From: Streptomyces shenzhenensis
GTDB lineage: Bacteria; Actinomycetota; Actinomycetes; Streptomycetales; Streptomycetaceae
Reading direction: 5' to 3'
Assembly (NCBI RefSeq): GCF_021462265.1
Contig: NZ_JAJONF010000033.1
Span: 47,775-111,774, forward strand
Length of the DNA stretch: 64,000 nt
In this document: piece by piece, positions 53,576 to 62,577 of the stretch
Layout of the letters: every line of letters starts with the position of its first letter
How positions within the stretch are numbered: position 1 is the first letter of the stretch
Position numbers and translations under genes: made by a program
Notes under the pieces: generated by a model
What the model saw: the letters and a program-made list of their open reading frames with translations, nothing else
Databases searched by the model: none
Told to the model about the DNA's origin: nothing

Positions 53576-54874
53576 CGATGGGGGTCCCTTCTCTTCCGAG
53601 GCCTCGACCGCGCACAACATCGCAGCCAGGAGAGAGAACGTCATTCCATCGAGCTCGGCCAAGGACCACGGGCGCTCCGTGATTCCGATATAGATGGGCG
53701 CGATGAGCACAGTCAACATGACTAGCCTTTGCCCTCTGCCCGAGTTCCGAATCATCACCGCAAGGATTCCCAGGAAAAGGAAAAAACCGATCCAGCCGGC
53801 CGCGAACCTCATGTCCAGAAACTGATTGTGGACAGAGTACATCAGAGGGTTGAGGTGCTGTTGAGAAAACCCCGACAAGGCGCCTCGACCGAAACCCAGA
53901 AATGGCGCGGAATCCATTTTCTTATATGTCGCAGCCCACAAGTAGACTCGACCCGTGTAACCGTGACTGTCGCTGCTCATCATGGGGAGAACGAAACCGA
54001 TCACAAGCCCGGCGACAGCAACGACCCAGGCGACCCGGATACGCCACCAATCAGCGGGGGTATCGACTCGGGGCCGCAGTATGGCCAGCGCCAGAAGTGT
54101 CACCGCCACAGCAATAACCGCTGTTCGACTTCCGGTCAGCACAACCATTCCTGCCACATAAAGACTCAGGACGAATCGCGCCTTTCCGCGGAACCCGAGA
54201 TAAACATATGGAAGAGCGACGGAAAGGGTGATACCGAGGGCGTTTTCATGGCCCAGCACTCCCCGGAACAAGAATCCCAGCGGGCCACATTTGTCGGCTC
54301 GGCAGGGCACCACAGCCCACGCGGGACGTACCGCAGCCGCCAATCCGCTGAGGATAGCCAAGGTAATACCGAATACACCGGCACCCAGGTGTGCGCCACG
54401 CCCAACCGGCAGCACGATACATACCGCCAGGACCACGGCAAGACTCATCTGGGTCGCTGAAAACATTTGCCCGTTGTTCAGCCCGGTACTGAATGTGATT
54501 ACAATATGCAACAGCAGTGCGACGATGGTGACATGGCGGACTCGCCTTCGACCCCCAGTCGCCCCGCGTAGGAAGGAAAGGGTAACGGTCAATAAAATGA
54601 CCGCTACCAGCGCCCACCGTAGCGCGGTGAAATACGGGTTCGCCACGGGTTCCAGAAGGATCTTGTTACCGAAGGGGCCGGTGACGAACGAAGCATTTCC
54701 ACTCCAAACGATGGCGAGCACTGGGATATTCATCAACCATCCCAACGCGAAAATGAATACAGCAGTAGTGTTCCAGTCACCTGCGCGGACGGAGGCTCGG
54801 AGAGCAACAATGAGAAAGAGCGTACCGACGGCCGTTCCTGAGAGGATGATCGCCGTCGTTCCCGGTTCCAGCAT
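53498..54874 (-). CDS. Wzy-type O-antigen polymerase/ligase family protein
   Basis: A 458-residue membrane protein with 11-12 hydrophobic helices. The Wzy_C-type signature is seen around residues ~320-375: GRVYLWAATYKKMDSAPFLG, FGRGALSGFSQQHLNPLM, then VHNQFLDMRFAAGWIGFF. It would polymerise repeat units on the outer membrane face using the Wzz domain of the BY-kinase. ATG 54874 follows AAGGA. The last ~28 residues (STVCSTRRGEGAVCTASTGS) read through an IS1634-like relic, so the native C-terminus was probably replaced. Confidence 0.85.
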   Translation of the reverse strand: MLEPGTTAIILSGTAVGTLFLIVALRASVRAGDWNTTAVFIFALGWLMNIPVLAIVWSGNASFVTGPFGNKILLEPVANPYFTALRWALVAVILLTVTLSFLRGATGGRRRVRHVTIVALLLHIVITFSTGLNNGQMFSATQMSLAVVLAVCIVLPVGRGAHLGAGVFGITLAILSGLAAAVRPAWAVVPCRADKCGPLGFLFRGVLGHENALGITLSVALPYVYLGFRGKARFVLSLYVAGMVVLTGSRTAVIAVAVTLLALAILRPRVDTPADWWRIRVAWVVAVAGLVIGFVLPMMSSDSHGYTGRVYLWAATYKKMDSAPFLGFGRGALSGFSQQHLNPLMYSVHNQFLDMRFAAGWIGFFLFLGILAVMIRNSGRGQRLVMLTVLIAPIYIGITERPWSLAELDGMTFSLLAAMLCAVEASEEKGPPSTVCSTRRGEGAVCTASTGSPSPTRI

Positions 54875-54934
54875 TGTTCCTTACTCCTAGGTCTCGCTCG
54901 CCATCTGCCATGCACCGGGAGGCGTGCGGCATTG

Positions 54935-55801
54935 TCACGGGAATTTTCTCGGGGTCAGACGCACCCACAGATGCCACCCCAGCACTCTCTCACCTGGAAG
55001 CCCGTGGACGGGCAGCGGGGGAGCGTGCATGAAACGCTTCTCTGCACTCTTTACCGCAAAGCTCGAGAAATCTGTGCGAACCTGCCGCATGCCGTAAACA
55101 CGAGAATATGGATTGGTCGGCCCGTCAGTGTTATGGTGGATGAACTCGCCCATGCGCAGGTAGTTAAAAAGTCCCTGTCGCCGAGCATTTCCAATGTGGT
55201 CGCCCAGCCGCCCTCTGTTCTTGCAGCCTCCGATCCGCACAACGGGATACGCGATCAGTACTGCGGCCCTGCGTACCAGTCCGATCGCCACCAGATAGTT
55301 GAGCGACCAACGGGCATAGAGCATGACCACCAGTTCACCATCCGGCTTCAGCACTCGCCAGATCTCACGCTGCGCCCGATCGATGTCCGGCACATGATGC
55401 AACACACCGTGACTGAATACTACGTCGAAAGAATTATCCGGAAAGGGGAGGTCCAGAACGCTTGCCCTGTGAATTCCTTGAAACGGAAGCCCTCGCAGAT
55501 TCATTCGAATTCTTGTTCGCCTCACGGACGTCTCGGTGATGTCTACGCCAGTCCACGAGGCGCCCCGCCTGATCAACTGCTCGGCCTCCGACCCTTGCCC
55601 GAGACCGATTTCCAGCACTTGACGATTGGCGGGACTCATTTTGTCCAGGCAGGCAGGGATGTGAGATTCAAGCCCATACTTCAGCGCATCATACCGATCG
55701 AAAAACTCCTCGTAATGGTGCGGCTCGTCACTTGAGGGACCGCCGACGAGTTGCTCTCCACACGGGTTGGCACTCCAGTATCCCCGAATATCTTCCTGCA
55801 C
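54935..55801 (-). CDS. Class I SAM-dependent methyltransferase
   Basis: A 288-residue methyltransferase starting VQEDIRGYWSANPCGEQL. Motif I is VLEIGLGQGSEAEQLIRRGA; then WTGVDITETSVRRTRIRM, FDVVFSHGVLHHVPDIDRAQ and RVLKPDGELVVMLYAR, a UbiE/family 11-type arrangement. The GTG at 55801 is preferred because AAGGA lies 8 bases upstream; a GTG at 55828 lacks one. The C-terminal part (YAYPVVRIGG..., NTDGPTNPYSRVYG) is typical of glycan-cluster members. Confidence 0.82.
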   Translation of the reverse strand: MQEDIRGYWSANPCGEQLVGGPSSDEPHHYEEFFDRYDALKYGLESHIPACLDKMSPANRQVLEIGLGQGSEAEQLIRRGASWTGVDITETSVRRTRIRMNLRGLPFQGIHRASVLDLPFPDNSFDVVFSHGVLHHVPDIDRAQREIWRVLKPDGELVVMLYARWSLNYLVAIGLVRRAAVLIAYPVVRIGGCKNRGRLGDHIGNARRQGLFNYLRMGEFIHHNTDGPTNPYSRVYGMRQVRTDFSSFAVKSAEKRFMHAPPLPVHGLPGERVLGWHLWVRLTPRKFP

Positions 55802-56248
55802 GCTGAGCTTCCTTCTAGGCTTTCTCACGCTTGACCGACAATTTGTCGGGATTTATTTTGCCACGCCTCTCTTGAGTGGATGCGCCGCGACATTTGGGAA
55901 TGAAAATGCCTGAATTACAGTATTGAGCGCCGCAAGCCGCTCAGTCCATCGCTACTTTACTGATCTTTACAGAGACGCAGATCAAACTCCGACCCCTGCG
56001 GAAATCTATACGCTTCCGCGCCCGCTCCGAACGGAATCGGCGGGCGTCGGGGAAGTTTTCACACAATCGGCGTAGCCGTGACAGTGACGTGAGAATGCCC
56101 AGTCCTCGCCGACTCCCCTGAGCTTCGGCCGAACGGAGGGAGCGCCGCACAACACGGTTGTGCTGTGTGGATTCTATTGTGCTTCTCTGCTGCCATAGAA
56201 CCGTCATCAAGTTGCGTCGAGCGAAACCTGCGCGGGAGTGCCAGAGGT
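55802..56248. other. A/T-richer divergent promoter region
   Basis: About 450 bases between the divergent methyltransferase and glycosyltransferase genes, clearly richer in A/T than the flanking core genes. No gene is supported. Presumably it carries both promoters. Confidence 0.5.
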
Positions 56249-57403
56249 ATGGCGGTGTTACGTAAGAGTATGATCAAAATGACCTCGCCCGCTAAGCAGA
56301 AATATGACCGTTCCTATTTTCCGCTGAGCACATCCCGGCCCTGCAGGAAAAATGTCATTATCTTGAGGCACCGGTCATCGTTGGGCGGCATGGGAAGGGC
56401 TGCTGATTTCTTCACCCCAGTCATGCAGGCGCACTGCGAGGTCGTAGCAGTTATTTCTCTATCAGCGGATCGCGCTGAGGGGAATCGGTTCGAGGCCACT
56501 TTGCCTGCAAAGCTTCGCGCTGTGGCGGCGACCCTCTGGCGGTGCTCCTACACGCTGGCGACGCGATCTCCAAGGGCGATGTATGTGCCGATCTCCCAGT
56601 GGGGCCTTCCTCTTCTTCGCGACGTCCTCATCGTCGTCCTCACCAGGATCGTCAAGTGCGCTCCGGTACTCCACCTTCACGGCGCCCAGCTGCCGGCCCG
56701 GCTGTCCTCGAACCGCGCACTGCGGAAGGTGCTGGCAGGAGGGCACTGGATCGTTCTGAGCGAGGCAGTGGCGGCAGAGTTGCACGCCAGCGGCTGCTCT
56801 ACGGAGTCGGTCACGGTGGTGCGGAATCCGGCGCCACCGGCGGTCCGGCCCCGGGTGCCCGGCCCGCCCCGTCTCCTGCGCGTCGGCTGGCTCGGCACGA
56901 TGTGCCGGGCCAAAGGGTTCGACGTACTGTGCGACGCGGTCGGCCGCTCAAAGCGACGAGGCATGGCTGTGGAGTTCTCCGTTGCTGGAATGCGCCTCGA
57001 CGTACCGGGCTCCGCCATGGCCGTCGTGGACAAGGATCTGGGTGTACTCGATCCGGCAGACGTCCCCTCTTTCTGGGCAGAGGTCGACGCCTTTGTCCTT
57101 CCGGCACGCTGGGTTGAAGGGCTTCCCTTCGTGCTCCTCGAAGGCCTGCAGGCCGGCTGTGCCGTGGCGGCGACCCCGTCACCCGGATGTGCCGAACTCT
57201 TCGCCGAGGGATGCGTCGAGCCGGTCGAAGCCACAGTGGACTCGGTTGCCGGGTTCCTCAAGGCATGCGGGGACGACCTCGAAGGAGTCCGGCGACGACA
57301 GCAGAAGGCATGGCAGGGGCTGCGGCCACTCTACGAACACAGCAGCGTCGAGAAGAAGTTCGTTCGGTTCTGGCAGGACACCGTTTTTGGGAGGGACCGT
57401 TGA
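56249..57403 (+). CDS. Glycosyltransferase family 4
   Basis: A 384-residue GT-B fold transferase. The N-terminal half starts NVIILRHRSSLGGMGRAADF. The donor half has LLRVGWLGTMCRAKGFDVLC, LPARWVEGLPFVLLEGLQAG with the E-x7-E pair, and AATPSPGCAELF. The start is uncertain: ATG 56249 has GGGAG 10 bases before it, while ATGs at 56270 and 56279 are possible. Its stop overlaps the TTG of the WecG-like gene (TTGA), so both are one operon. Confidence 0.82.
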   Translation: MAVLRKSMIKMTSPAKQKYDRSYFPLSTSRPCRKNVIILRHRSSLGGMGRAADFFTPVMQAHCEVVAVISLSADRAEGNRFEATLPAKLRAVAATLWRCSYTLATRSPRAMYVPISQWGLPLLRDVLIVVLTRIVKCAPVLHLHGAQLPARLSSNRALRKVLAGGHWIVLSEAVAAELHASGCSTESVTVVRNPAPPAVRPRVPGPPRLLRVGWLGTMCRAKGFDVLCDAVGRSKRRGMAVEFSVAGMRLDVPGSAMAVVDKDLGVLDPADVPSFWAEVDAFVLPARWVEGLPFVLLEGLQAGCAVAATPSPGCAELFAEGCVEPVEATVDSVAGFLKACGDDLEGVRRRQQKAWQGLRPLYEHSSVEKKFVRFWQDTVFGRDR

Positions 57404-58212
57404 CGAAACTGCGGCGCAACGTACCCAGGGCCGGACTGGCGGACGAGAACGCGTCCGCCGGGCCGCCCGGCCTGGGCCGCCCGGTGACGGTATGCGGGCT
57501 GCCGGTTCATCCTCTGACGCTCGAGGAGTCGGTGGCCGCCGCCGAGGCACTGATCGCGGACGGCGGCCCTCACCAACACGTCGTACTCAACGCTGCCAAG
57601 GTCGTCCAGGCGCACGACGACCCGGAACTGGCGCGGATCATCCGCTCGTGCTCGCTGGTCAACGCCGACGGACAGTCGGTCGTGTGGGCGGGCCGCATCC
57701 TCGGAAGCCCTCTGCCCGAGCGGGTGGCAGGCATCGATTTCATACTGGCGCTGTGGCGCAGCGCCGCGCGCAAGGGATATCGCGTGTACCTCCTGGGCGC
57801 CGAACCGGAAGTGGTCGAGGCCACCGCGCGCATCGCCGCCGGCCAGGGTGTCAAGATCGTCGGATACCAGGATGGCTACTGGGACGAGGCTCACGAGTCC
57901 GATGTGGTGACGGCGGTCCGCGAGGCCCGTCCGGACATTCTGTTCCTCGCCGTGCCGAGTCCGCGCAAGGAGTACTTCTTTGCCCGCGGGCAGGAGGACC
58001 TGGGCTGCGCCCTGATGGTCGGCGTGGGCGGCTCCTTCGACGTGGTGGCGGGACTGCGCAGCAGGGCCCCGCGGTGGATGCAGCGGGCCGGCCTCGAATG
58101 GTTCCACCGGCTGGTCCAGGAGCCGCGCCGCATGTTCCTGCGCTACGCCGTGGGCAACATCCGGTTCATCGCGATCACCGCCGCCCATCGGGCGCGGCGG
58201 GCCCCTCACTGA
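57400..58212 (+). CDS. WecG/TagA/CpsF-family glycosyltransferase
   Basis: A 270-residue GT26 transferase; relatives add ManNAc or ManNAcA to a polyprenyl-linked GlcNAc. Motifs are VCGLPVHPLTLEESVAAAEA, HVVLNAAKVVQAHDDPEL, the conserved VNADGQSVVWAGRILG with its Asp, GYRVYLLGAEPEVVE and ILFLAVPSPRKEYF. TTG 57400 overlaps the preceding stop, with GGGAGG 5 bases before it. A UDP-ManNAc(A) donor would be supplied by WecB/WecC in the same island; the acceptor could come from the WecA-like protein downstream. Confidence 0.88.
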   Translation: MTKLRRNVPRAGLADENASAGPPGLGRPVTVCGLPVHPLTLEESVAAAEALIADGGPHQHVVLNAAKVVQAHDDPELARIIRSCSLVNADGQSVVWAGRILGSPLPERVAGIDFILALWRSAARKGYRVYLLGAEPEVVEATARIAAGQGVKIVGYQDGYWDEAHESDVVTAVREARPDILFLAVPSPRKEYFFARGQEDLGCALMVGVGGSFDVVAGLRSRAPRWMQRAGLEWFHRLVQEPRRMFLRYAVGNIRFIAITAAHRARRAPH

Positions 58213-58410
58213 GTGACCCGGAGTACGAGGGGAGCCGTGAGCGCCTCGCCGCCACACGTCCAACACCACCCGCCGCATCCCGGCCTCGTCCATCCCTCGA
58301 CGCCTCTCGTCGCCGTACCTCCCCGCAACCACACCGATGCAGGCTGCCAGGACGGCCGCGTGGAACCGGGGGTCTCATCCGGACGCTGGCGCGCAAACCC
58401 CGGCGCGATC

Positions 58411-58597
58411 GCCCGAGCCTCTTGCTCCGCATCGGGCCGGGCCGTCCGAGCACCGGCCCGAGCCGCTGCACCACGGAGGTCCCGGCGCCCTCGACGTCGA
58501 TCCTGACGATCCGTGTGTCGCGCAGTTCGTCGTCGGTCAGGAGCAGGGGCTCATGGGGCATCTCGACCGCATGCGGCTGTGCCGCCGACTCGCATCG
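58411..58597 (-). pseudogene. FkbM-type methyltransferase relic
   Basis: A minus-strand frame reads SAAQPHAVEMPHEPLLLTDD then ELRDTRIVRIDVEGAGTSVV and QRLGPVLG. The IDVEGA block preceded by an L.DDEL...R stretch is the FkbM signature. Both ends of the gene are missing. The rest of 58213-58615 shows no gene. Confidence 0.5.
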
Positions 58598-58615
58598 CTG
58601 AGGGAATGACCCGCT

Positions 58616-59809
58616 TCACCCATCCGGCGTCAGCTGTCCCCGGCATGACGAGCGGCTACGGCTGGAGGGAAGACCGACCTGCTGCCAGACCGCCGGGACG
58701 CCGGGCCGCGGTCCCCGTGGTGGTGCGCCGGGTGCCGGGTACCCCGTTGCCGTGCGCTCTGGAGCGATGCGTTCCGGGGCCTCAGGCCCCGGCTCCAGGC
58801 CCCCGGTATGCCGCCCGATGGTGTGCACACCCGTCGGACGCCGCGGGCCGTACACCGGGACCCCGAGCAGCCCCAGCACGACCGCCAGGGTGACGCCGAC
58901 GGCCCAGGTGACGGCTGCGGGGCCGGTCCAGCCGGTGTGCACGAGGACCGCGGGAAGCACCCCCGCGAAGGACGCGGCACCGAGGACGACGGTCGCCCCC
59001 TGCGAGGTGAGCCCGAGGCGCCGCAGCCGGTGCGCGAGATGGTCGGGTCCGCGCCGCAGCACCGGCCGCCCGGCGAGCAGCCGGGACAGCACGACGAGCA
59101 GCACGTCGGCGCTCGCGACGGCGGTGAGCGCGAAGAGCACGCCCGCGCCGGCGGCGGGGTCGTACCCGGTCCGGGTGACCAGCGCTGCCGCGGCCAGCAC
59201 GAACCCGGTGAACAGCGAACCGGCGGCACCGAGGGCGATCCGCGCGGGAGCCCAGTTGTGCATCAGGAACCCGGTGAGCGCCGCCGCGAGCACGCTCAGC
59301 AGTGCGGCGAGCCCGTCCATCACCTCGGCGGCGGCGCAGGCCCCGGCTCCGAAGGCGGTCACCACCCCGACGGTCCCGGCCAGTCCGTCCGCGTGGTCGA
59401 GCCCCTTGAAGGCGACGGCGACGAAGGCGATCCACCCGGCGCCGAGCAGGCCGCCCGCCATCCCGGACTCGCCGTACGGCACGACGCAGGCGGCCGCCAC
59501 CGCCGTACCGAACAGCAGGAACCGCGTCTTGAGCCGCCACACGTCGGCCACCGCCCCGAGCAGCGCCACGGCTCCCCCGGCGGCCAGCAGCTTCCCGACG
59601 CCGGTGCCGAGCGGCGCGACGCCGGTCCAGTCGCCGGCGAAGGCGACCAGGCAGGTGGCGCCGGCCACGGCGAGGCCGCCCAGCGCGGGCACCCGCCGCG
59701 TCCGCCTCCGGTCGAGGAGGCCGAGCCGCAGGGCGCACGGCCGGATCAGCGCGGCGAGGAAGGCGGCGAGCAGGAAGGCGGTGGTGGCGGCGGCGATCCC
59801 GTAGAGCAC
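58616..59809 (-). CDS. WecA/TagO/MraY-family polyprenyl-phosphate sugar-1-phosphate transferase
   Basis: A 397-residue membrane protein with about 10-11 helices. Family landmarks are DRRRTRRVPALGGLAVAG, LLGAVADVWRLKTRFLLFG, VAFKGLDHADGLAGTVG (active-site-type Asp pair) and GPDHLAHRLRRLGLTSQGA. The usual Asp-Asp of the first cytoplasmic motif reads Ala-Asp (GAVAD), and the Asn before DG.DG is replaced, so activity may be altered. A Pro/Arg-rich tail of ~75 residues follows the last helix. GTG start at 59809. It could provide the GlcNAc-PP-lipid acceptor for the WecG-like enzyme. Confidence 0.8.
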   Translation of the reverse strand: MLYGIAAATTAFLLAAFLAALIRPCALRLGLLDRRRTRRVPALGGLAVAGATCLVAFAGDWTGVAPLGTGVGKLLAAGGAVALLGAVADVWRLKTRFLLFGTAVAAACVVPYGESGMAGGLLGAGWIAFVAVAFKGLDHADGLAGTVGVVTAFGAGACAAAEVMDGLAALLSVLAAALTGFLMHNWAPARIALGAAGSLFTGFVLAAAALVTRTGYDPAAGAGVLFALTAVASADVLLVVLSRLLAGRPVLRRGPDHLAHRLRRLGLTSQGATVVLGAASFAGVLPAVLVHTGWTGPAAVTWAVGVTLAVVLGLLGVPVYGPRRPTGVHTIGRHTGGLEPGPEAPERIAPERTATGYPAPGAPPRGPRPGVPAVWQQVGLPSSRSRSSCRGQLTPDG

Positions 59810-60035
59810 GGGTCCAAATTAGACCGGAATGTAACCATTATGTACGAATAACACGATCAGGTTCGGGGGGTGCCGCACAGGCACCCCTCAGCGACCCAGA
59901 TCACCCCGCACCTGGCTACAGTGCGAGTAAAGATGCGGGTAGTCTCGAACCGACTGCATAAGTTACCGCTTAGTAATTTCGGGCACTCTCTGTACGGAGA
60001 CCCGAAGAGACCCCTCGCAGGCCCGAGGAGCCCCC

Positions 60036-62318
60036 ATGCAACTCGCCGCGATCATCGTGTCGCTGGTTCTGATCGTGGTCGGCGTGGCGTTGTTCGCCCG
60101 CGCCATCCTGCAGATCTACAACTTCACGCGGCTCGGCCAGAACGTGCCCGCCGGCACCCGTACCGACGAGCCCGTCCAGCGGACCGTCACGGTGGTCAGG
60201 GAGTTCCTCGGCCACACCCGGATGAACCGCTGGGGCATCGTGGGCGTGGCGCACTGGTTCGTCGCGGTCGGCTTCTTCTCCCTTCTCCTGACGATCGTCA
60301 ACGCCATCGGCCAGCTGTTCCAGGCCGACTGGATCCTGCCGGTCATCGGTGACTGGGCGCCGTACAACGTCTTCGTCGAGTTCATCGGCACCATGACGGT
60401 GCTCGGCATCCTCGTGCTGATCGCCATCCGCCAGCTGAGCAAGCCGAGCCGGCCGGGCCGCAAGTCCCGGTTCGCGGGCTCCAACTTCGGCCAGGCGTAC
60501 TTCGTCGAGACGGTCATCCTGATCGTCGGCGTCTGCATCTTCACGCTGCACGCGCTGGAGGGCGCCCAGCACCACGTGGACTCCTACGAGGCCTCCTTCT
60601 TCATCTCGTACCCGGTGGTGTCCTGGTTCCGGGGCATGGACGTCTCCACGCTCCAGAACCTCACCTACTTCTTCGCCGGCCTGAAGATCGCGACCTCCTT
60701 CATCTGGATGATCGTGGTCGCCCTGAAGACCGACATGGGTGTCGCCTGGCACCGCTTCCTGGCCTTCCCGAACATCTGGTTCAAGCGGAACGCGACCGGT
60801 GAGACCTCGCTCGGCGCCCTGCTGCCCATGACCTCCGGCGGCAAGCCGATCGACTTCACCGACCCCGGTGAGGACGACGTCTTCGGCGTCTCCCAGATCG
60901 AGCACTTCTCCTGGAAGGGCCTGCTCGACTTCTCCACCTGCACCGAGTGCGGCCGCTGCCAGTCGCAGTGCCCCGCCTGGAACACCGGCAAGCCGCTCTC
61001 CCCCAAGCTGCTGATCATGTCCCTGCGCGACCACGCGCACGCCAAGGCGCCCTACCTGCTGGCGGGTGGCGGCAAGAACGCCGAGGGCGAGGAGAAGGCG
61101 AGCGAGGAGGCCCTCAAGGCGGTCCCCGCGGCCGCCCTCGCGGAGGCCGAGCGCCCGCTGATCGGCACCGCCGAGGAAAACGGCGTCATCGACCCGGACG
61201 TGCTGTGGTCCTGCACCACCTGCGGCGCCTGCGTCGAGCAGTGCCCCGTCGACATCGAGCACGTCGACCACATCGTCGACATGCGCCGCTACCAGGTGAT
61301 GATCGAGTCCGCGTTCCCGTCCGAGGCGGGCACGATGCTCAAGAACCTGGAGAAGAAGGGCAACCCCTGGGGCCTGGCGAAGAAGCAGCGCCTGGAGTGG
61401 CTCAAGGAGGTCGACTTCGAGGTCCCGGTCGTCGGCAAGGACATCGAGGACCTCACCGAGGTCGAGTACCTGTACTGGGTCGGCTGCGCCGGCTCCCTGG
61501 AGGACCGCGCCAAGAAGACCACGAAGGCCTTCGCAGAGCTGCTGCACATCGCGGGCGTCAAGTTCGCGATCATGGGCGGTGACGAGAAGTGCACCGGCGA
61601 CTCCGCCCGCCGCCTCGGCAACGAGCCCCTGTTCCAGGAGCTCGGCATGGAGAACGTCATGGCGCTGAACACCGCGTTCGGCGAGGAGCTGGACGACGAC
61701 GGCAAGGTGACCGAGGAGTCCCGCAAGCCGAAGTCGGCGAAGAAGATCGTCGCCACCTGCCCGCACTGCCTCAACACCATCGGCAACGAGTACCCGCAGC
61801 TCGGCGGCGACTACGAGGTCATCCACCACACGCAGTTGCTCCAGCACCTGGTCGACGAGGGCAAGCTGGTCCCGGTCACCCCGGTCGAGGGCATCATCAC
61901 CTACCACGACCCCTGCTACCTGGGCCGCCACAACAAGATCTACACGCCCCCGCGCGAGATCATCGGCAAGGTCCCGGGCCTCAGGAACGAGGAGATGCAC
62001 CGCCACGAGGAGCGCGGCTTCTGCTGTGGCGCCGGTGGCGCGCGGATGTGGATGGAGGAGCGGATCGGCAAGCGCATCAACAACGAGCGCGTCGACGAGG
62101 CGCTGTCCCTCGATCCCGACATCATCTCCACGGCCTGCCCGTTCTGCCTGGTCATGCTGACCGACTCGGTCAACGGCAAGAAGAACGACGGCAAGGCCAA
62201 GGAGTCCGTCCAGGTGGTGGACGTGGCCCAGCTGCTCCTCGACTCGGTCAAGACCCCGGTGGACCCGGCGGGCGAGGCGGAGCAGGAGAGCGCGCCGGAG
62301 CCGGAGCCGGTGAAGTAA
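60036..62318 (+). CDS. Membrane (Fe-S)-binding heterodisulfide-reductase-like oxidoreductase
   Basis: A 760-residue protein. The first ~245 residues have about five membrane helices like a cytochrome b/NarI-type anchor. Two 4Fe-4S motifs follow (CTECGRCQSQCP ~305, CTTCGACVEQCP ~390), then two CCG domains (TCPHCLNTIGNEYP, YHDPCYLGRHNK with RGFCCGAGGARMW, ACPFCLVML). This is the layout of Mycobacterium tuberculosis Rv0338c, a probable Fe-S reductase. The electron partners are unknown. A Glu/Pro-rich C-terminal tail ends EPEPEPVK. A strong terminator follows. Confidence 0.9.
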   Translation: MQLAAIIVSLVLIVVGVALFARAILQIYNFTRLGQNVPAGTRTDEPVQRTVTVVREFLGHTRMNRWGIVGVAHWFVAVGFFSLLLTIVNAIGQLFQADWILPVIGDWAPYNVFVEFIGTMTVLGILVLIAIRQLSKPSRPGRKSRFAGSNFGQAYFVETVILIVGVCIFTLHALEGAQHHVDSYEASFFISYPVVSWFRGMDVSTLQNLTYFFAGLKIATSFIWMIVVALKTDMGVAWHRFLAFPNIWFKRNATGETSLGALLPMTSGGKPIDFTDPGEDDVFGVSQIEHFSWKGLLDFSTCTECGRCQSQCPAWNTGKPLSPKLLIMSLRDHAHAKAPYLLAGGGKNAEGEEKASEEALKAVPAAALAEAERPLIGTAEENGVIDPDVLWSCTTCGACVEQCPVDIEHVDHIVDMRRYQVMIESAFPSEAGTMLKNLEKKGNPWGLAKKQRLEWLKEVDFEVPVVGKDIEDLTEVEYLYWVGCAGSLEDRAKKTTKAFAELLHIAGVKFAIMGGDEKCTGDSARRLGNEPLFQELGMENVMALNTAFGEELDDDGKVTEESRKPKSAKKIVATCPHCLNTIGNEYPQLGGDYEVIHHTQLLQHLVDEGKLVPVTPVEGIITYHDPCYLGRHNKIYTPPREIIGKVPGLRNEEMHRHEERGFCCGAGGARMWMEERIGKRINNERVDEALSLDPDIISTACPFCLVMLTDSVNGKKNDGKAKESVQVVDVAQLLLDSVKTPVDPAGEAEQESAPEPEPVK

Positions 62319-62342
62319 CCCGGGCACCGCGTTCCCGACGGG

Positions 62343-62380
62343 ACGCCCCCGGCCCTGTGCGGGCCGGGGGCGTTCTGTCT
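62343..62380 (+). terminator. Strong terminator after the Fe-S reductase gene
   Basis: A perfect 13-bp stem (62343-62355 with 62361-62373), 5-base loop, followed by TCTGTCT; 24 bases past the stop codon. Confidence 0.9.
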
Positions 62381-62478
62381 TCCCCGACGGCGGCCCGGGG
62401 ATATCCCGTCTTCTCCGACGACGGCCCAGAGACGTTCCGACTTCTCCGACGGCGGCCCAGGGACATCCCGTCCTCTCC
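62377..62478. repeat. 31-bp tandem repeat
   Basis: Three full copies (62377-62407, 62408-62438, 62439-62469) and a 9-base partial copy of a 31-base unit centred on CTTCTCCGACGGCGGCCCAG, differing at a few positions. Non-coding, directly behind the terminator. Confidence 0.85.
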
Positions 62479-62577
62479 GGTGCGTCGCGGCATGACCCGG
62501 ACGGCCCCCTCCTGCTCGCGGGCGTGCTCCCTGGCGGTTCGGCTGGAGGGGGACCGGATCGAGCGCGGGAGGCACGG

